Shown here one piece after another: positions 5,202 to 7,209 of a stretch of DNA of 7,209 nt. Under the pieces are notes generated by a model. It did no database searches, was not told the origin of the DNA, and saw only the letters and a program-made list of their open reading frames with translations. Position 1 is the first letter of the stretch, and the number at the start of each line of letters is the position of its first letter. Position numbers and translations under genes: made by a program. This stretch comes from an uncultured Collinsella sp. (GTDB lineage Bacteria > Actinomycetota > Coriobacteriia > Coriobacteriales > Coriobacteriaceae), in contig CABSZR010000070.1 in the NCBI GenBank assembly GCA_902482185.1, forward strand, positions 1 through 7,209, given 5' to 3'.

Positions 5202-6536
5202 ATGTCCCAGTCCTCGACGCCCGCCGTCAGCGATGCCATCTACGACGCATCGTCGCTCGGCCGCCCGCGCATGTTCCTGCTCGGCCTACAGCACCTGTTT
5301 GCCATGTTTGGCGCCACCGTGCTGGTGCCCGTGCTCACCGGCCTCTCGGTATCGGCAACGCTTTTGTTTGCCGGCTTGGGCACGCTGCTGTTCCACTTCC
5401 TGTCGCGCGGTAAGGTGCCGGCATTTTTGGGCTCATCGTTTGCCTTTATTGCCGGTTATGCCGCAATCGCGCCCAACGGCGAGACCGAGCTTTTGCCCTA
5501 CGCCTGCCTGGGCGTAGCTTGTGCCGGTCTGCTCTATCCGGTGCTGGCGGCGCTCTTCCGCGCGTTTGGCGCCAAGCGTGTCATGCGTTTCTTTCCGCCG
5601 GTGGTGACTGGCCCCATCGTCATTTCCATCGGCCTGATCCTGGCGAGCTCTGCCGTTGCCAACTGCCAGACCAACTGGCTTGTGGCTGTCATTGGCGTTG
5701 CCGTTATCGTCATCTGCAACATCTGGGGCCGTGGCATGGTCAAGATCGTGCCGATTTTGCTGGGCGTTGTGGTGAGCTATGCCGTTGCGGCTGCGCTCGG
5801 CGAGGTTGATTTCTCGGGCGTTGCCGCCGCTCCGTGGGTCGGTCTGCCCATCGTGTGGGACAACACCGTGTTTGCACTCTTTGGGCCGCAGTTCGATAAC
5901 GGTCTTGCCACGACGGCCATCATCACCATCATGCCGCTGGCCTTCGCGACCATGATCGAGCATATCGGCGATATCTCTGCTATCGGTTCGACTTGCGAGC
6001 GCAACTACATTGCCGATCCCGGTCTGCATCGCACGCTGCTCGGCGACGGCCTTGCCACGATTCTGGCTTCGCTCTTTGGCGCTCCGGCCAACACTACGTA
6101 TGGTGAGAACACCGGCGTGCTCGCCCTGACGCGCGTGTTCGACCCGCACGTAATTCGAATTGCCGCGTGTTGCGCCATCGTGCTTTCGTTCTGCCCCAAG
6201 TTCGCGGCTGTCATTGCGGCCATGCCGGCGTGTGTGATCGGCGGTGTGTCGCTCGTGCTCTACGGCATGATCAGCGCTGTGGGCGTCCGCAACCTCATCG
6301 AGAACCAGGTCGATTTCCAGAACAACCGCAACGTGCTGGTTGCCGCGCTGGTGCTCGTGCTTTCGCTCGGCATCGCGTACAGCACCGCCGGCGCCATCGT
6401 GTTGGAGCTGGGCGGCGTGACCATTTCGCTGTCCGGCATTGCCGTGGGCTCACTGGTGGGCATTGTGCTCAACGCCATCCTGCCGGGTAACGACTTTGAG
6501 TTTGATGTCTCCGAGCTTGAGGAGGCTGCTGAGTAG
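5202..6536 (+). CDS. uraA: Uracil/nucleobase permease, UraA type (NCS2 family)
   Basis: A 444-residue inner-membrane nucleobase:proton symporter of the NCS2/NAT family; UraA itself takes up uracil. The sequence is dominated by hydrophobic segments compatible with the 14 helices of the UraA fold. Diagnostic motifs are GLQHLFAMFGATVLVP in helix 1 (28-43, with H31), MIEHIGD (251-257; E253 matches the UraA substrate glutamate) and TTYGENTGVLALTR (298-311), which fits the NAT signature and contains E302. The TTYGEN wording is closer to uracil than to xanthine or urate transporters, so uracil is the likeliest substrate. AAAGGA lies 5 nt before the ATG. It follows the MetE-like gene by 122 nt with its own candidate -10, and ends at a strong terminator, so it is probably monocistronic. 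No pyrimidine gene adjoins it. Confidence 0.93.
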   Translation: MSQSSTPAVSDAIYDASSLGRPRMFLLGLQHLFAMFGATVLVPVLTGLSVSATLLFAGLGTLLFHFLSRGKVPAFLGSSFAFIAGYAAIAPNGETELLPYACLGVACAGLLYPVLAALFRAFGAKRVMRFFPPVVTGPIVISIGLILASSAVANCQTNWLVAVIGVAVIVICNIWGRGMVKIVPILLGVVVSYAVAAALGEVDFSGVAAAPWVGLPIVWDNTVFALFGPQFDNGLATTAIITIMPLAFATMIEHIGDISAIGSTCERNYIADPGLHRTLLGDGLATILASLFGAPANTTYGENTGVLALTRVFDPHVIRIAACCAIVLSFCPKFAAVIAAMPACVIGGVSLVLYGMISAVGVRNLIENQVDFQNNRNVLVAALVLVLSLGIAYSTAGAIVLELGGVTISLSGIAVGSLVGIVLNAILPGNDFEFDVSELEEAAE

Positions 6537-6561
6537 CAGCTGCGTTCAGCTAAAACAAGAT

Positions 6562-6600
6562 ATGGTGCCCATGCGTATATGCGTGTGGGCACCATTTTTA
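6562..6600 (+). terminator. Intrinsic terminator after the nucleobase permease gene
   Basis: ATGGTGCCCA (6562-6571) and TGGGCACCAT (6586-6595) form a perfect 10-bp stem, which inner G-U and G-C pairs can extend. TTTTTA follows (6595-6600). The stop of the convergent esterase gene (6598-6600) lies in the T-tract. The minus-strand copy is followed by only an imperfect T-rich stretch, so bidirectional use is possible but weaker. Confidence 0.93.
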
Positions 6601-7209
6601 ATGTGTCAGTATCCAGTGGATGCCGCGGGCCATGCGTAAGTCGGTTTGGGCAAAGTGATTGCCGGGGTTGAGCTCCAGCGTTGTTGGAATGCCGCGCTCG
6701 ACGAGCAACGCTTCCATCGCGCGTGTGTCGTCGAGTACATGCCGCATCATGCGGTTGGGCGTCTTGGTTTCCTTTTTGCCGAGTGACAGGTAGACGGCTT
6801 GCGGGCTGCCGGCAAAAGGGGCCGTGCTGGCACGGTCGACAAAGTCGGGAAACCATAGCGACCCCGATGCGCTCGCGGCGCGGTCAAAGGCGTCGGTTTG
6901 CCAGAGGGACCAGAGTGCGAAGAGGCCCGCGAGCGAGTAGCCGGCAATGCCGCGCCAGGTGGGCGGCTGAGGAAGCGACGACTCGACCTGGGGGATTATC
7001 TGATTCAGCAGCTCATCAAGAAAATCGGCAGCTTGGCCGCCGAAAGGCTCGGCATCGCGTACGGTCCCGTCGCATGCCCAGGGGCTCAGCTCGCGATTCC
7101 AATCGAGCCCGCCAATGGCGACGAGGGTGAATGGCGGACAGTCGAGCTCTCGGCAGCGGTCATAGACCTCGCCGCCGTCGCCCATTACCACGGGGAGGTA
7201 AATGACAGG
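6598..7209 (-). CDS. Alpha/beta-hydrolase esterase (Fes/IroE-like PF00756 family), N terminus outside window
   Basis: An open frame enters from the right edge (first visible residues PVIYLPVVMGDGGEVYD) and ends at TAA 6598-6600, giving 203 visible residues. The missing N terminus is probably short, perhaps 20-60 residues. The sequence resembles the esterase D/enterochelin-esterase-like group: an early strand ending near MGDGGEVYD, FTLVAIGG, the nucleophile elbow GYSLAG followed by LFALW, a YLSLGKKETKTPN strand and loop, and PGNHFAQTDLRMARGIHWIL, whose His is the probable catalytic base. No signal peptide can be judged because the start is missing. The substrate is unknown; related enzymes act on varied acyl esters, and no siderophore genes are visible here. 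It converges on the permease gene and shares its terminator region. A GTG at 7191 is in frame but is unlikely to be the true start because homologous-looking sequence continues upstream. Confidence 0.85.
   Translation of the reverse strand, partial: PVIYLPVVMGDGGEVYDRCRELDCPPFTLVAIGGLDWNRELSPWACDGTVRDAEPFGGQAADFLDELLNQIIPQVESSLPQPPTWRGIAGYSLAGLFALWSLWQTDAFDRAASASGSLWFPDFVDRASTAPFAGSPQAVYLSLGKKETKTPNRMMRHVLDDTRAMEALLVERGIPTTLELNPGNHFAQTDLRMARGIHWILTH

Noticed and set aside
5433..6149. 238-residue minus-strand open frame opposite the permease gene
   Set aside because: The product is rich in Arg, Gly, His and Asp with no domain, as expected for the antisense of a membrane protein gene.

Overview
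The window looks like a chromosomal segment from a GC-rich Gram-positive bacterium. Codon use, gene content and protein style suggest an actinobacterium of class Coriobacteriia, perhaps Collinsella or a close relative; this assignment comes from general familiarity, not a search. Coding density is high, and no tRNA, rRNA, CRISPR array, transposase or phage gene was seen. Every intergenic gap is shorter than 300 bases.

Left part (1-1900, minus strand): a thiamine operon, read right to left. A weak promoter precedes a TPP riboswitch aptamer (about 1783-1876), an intrinsic terminator (1741-1772), then thiM from a GTG start, a small thiamine-binding protein of the MTH1187/YqgV (DUF77) family, and thiE, which runs off the left edge. 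The genes are 3 nt apart or overlap by 4 nt, so they are probably translated from one mRNA. ThiM (hydroxyethylthiazole kinase) supplies thiazole phosphate, ThiE joins it to HMP pyrophosphate, and the small protein may bind thiamine or an intermediate. TPP should terminate the transcript before thiM.

Middle (1900-5079, plus strand): a divergent intergenic region carries a perfect 11-bp inverted repeat over both candidate promoter zones. A Cof-type HAD phosphatase and a LysR-type regulator follow as a two-gene operon. A 155-bp gap then holds a LysR-style dyad (TGATATAG-N7-CTATATCA), a candidate promoter spaced as expected for LysR activation, and a separate 14-bp perfect palindrome. Next comes a stand-alone MetE C-terminal-type methyltransferase with a complete zinc site. 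The arrangement suggests that the LysR protein controls the methyltransferase.

Right part (5080-7209): a UraA-type uracil/nucleobase permease (NCS2 family) on the plus strand ends at a strong intrinsic terminator. A convergent minus-strand alpha/beta-hydrolase esterase, whose N terminus lies outside the window, ends inside the same terminator's T-tract.

The genes belong to known families and I see no clearly new multi-gene system. The points most worth checking are regulatory: the riboswitch-terminator leader, the inverted repeat at 1903-1937, and the LysR/methyltransferase control region. The methyl donor of the short MetE-like enzyme is also open.
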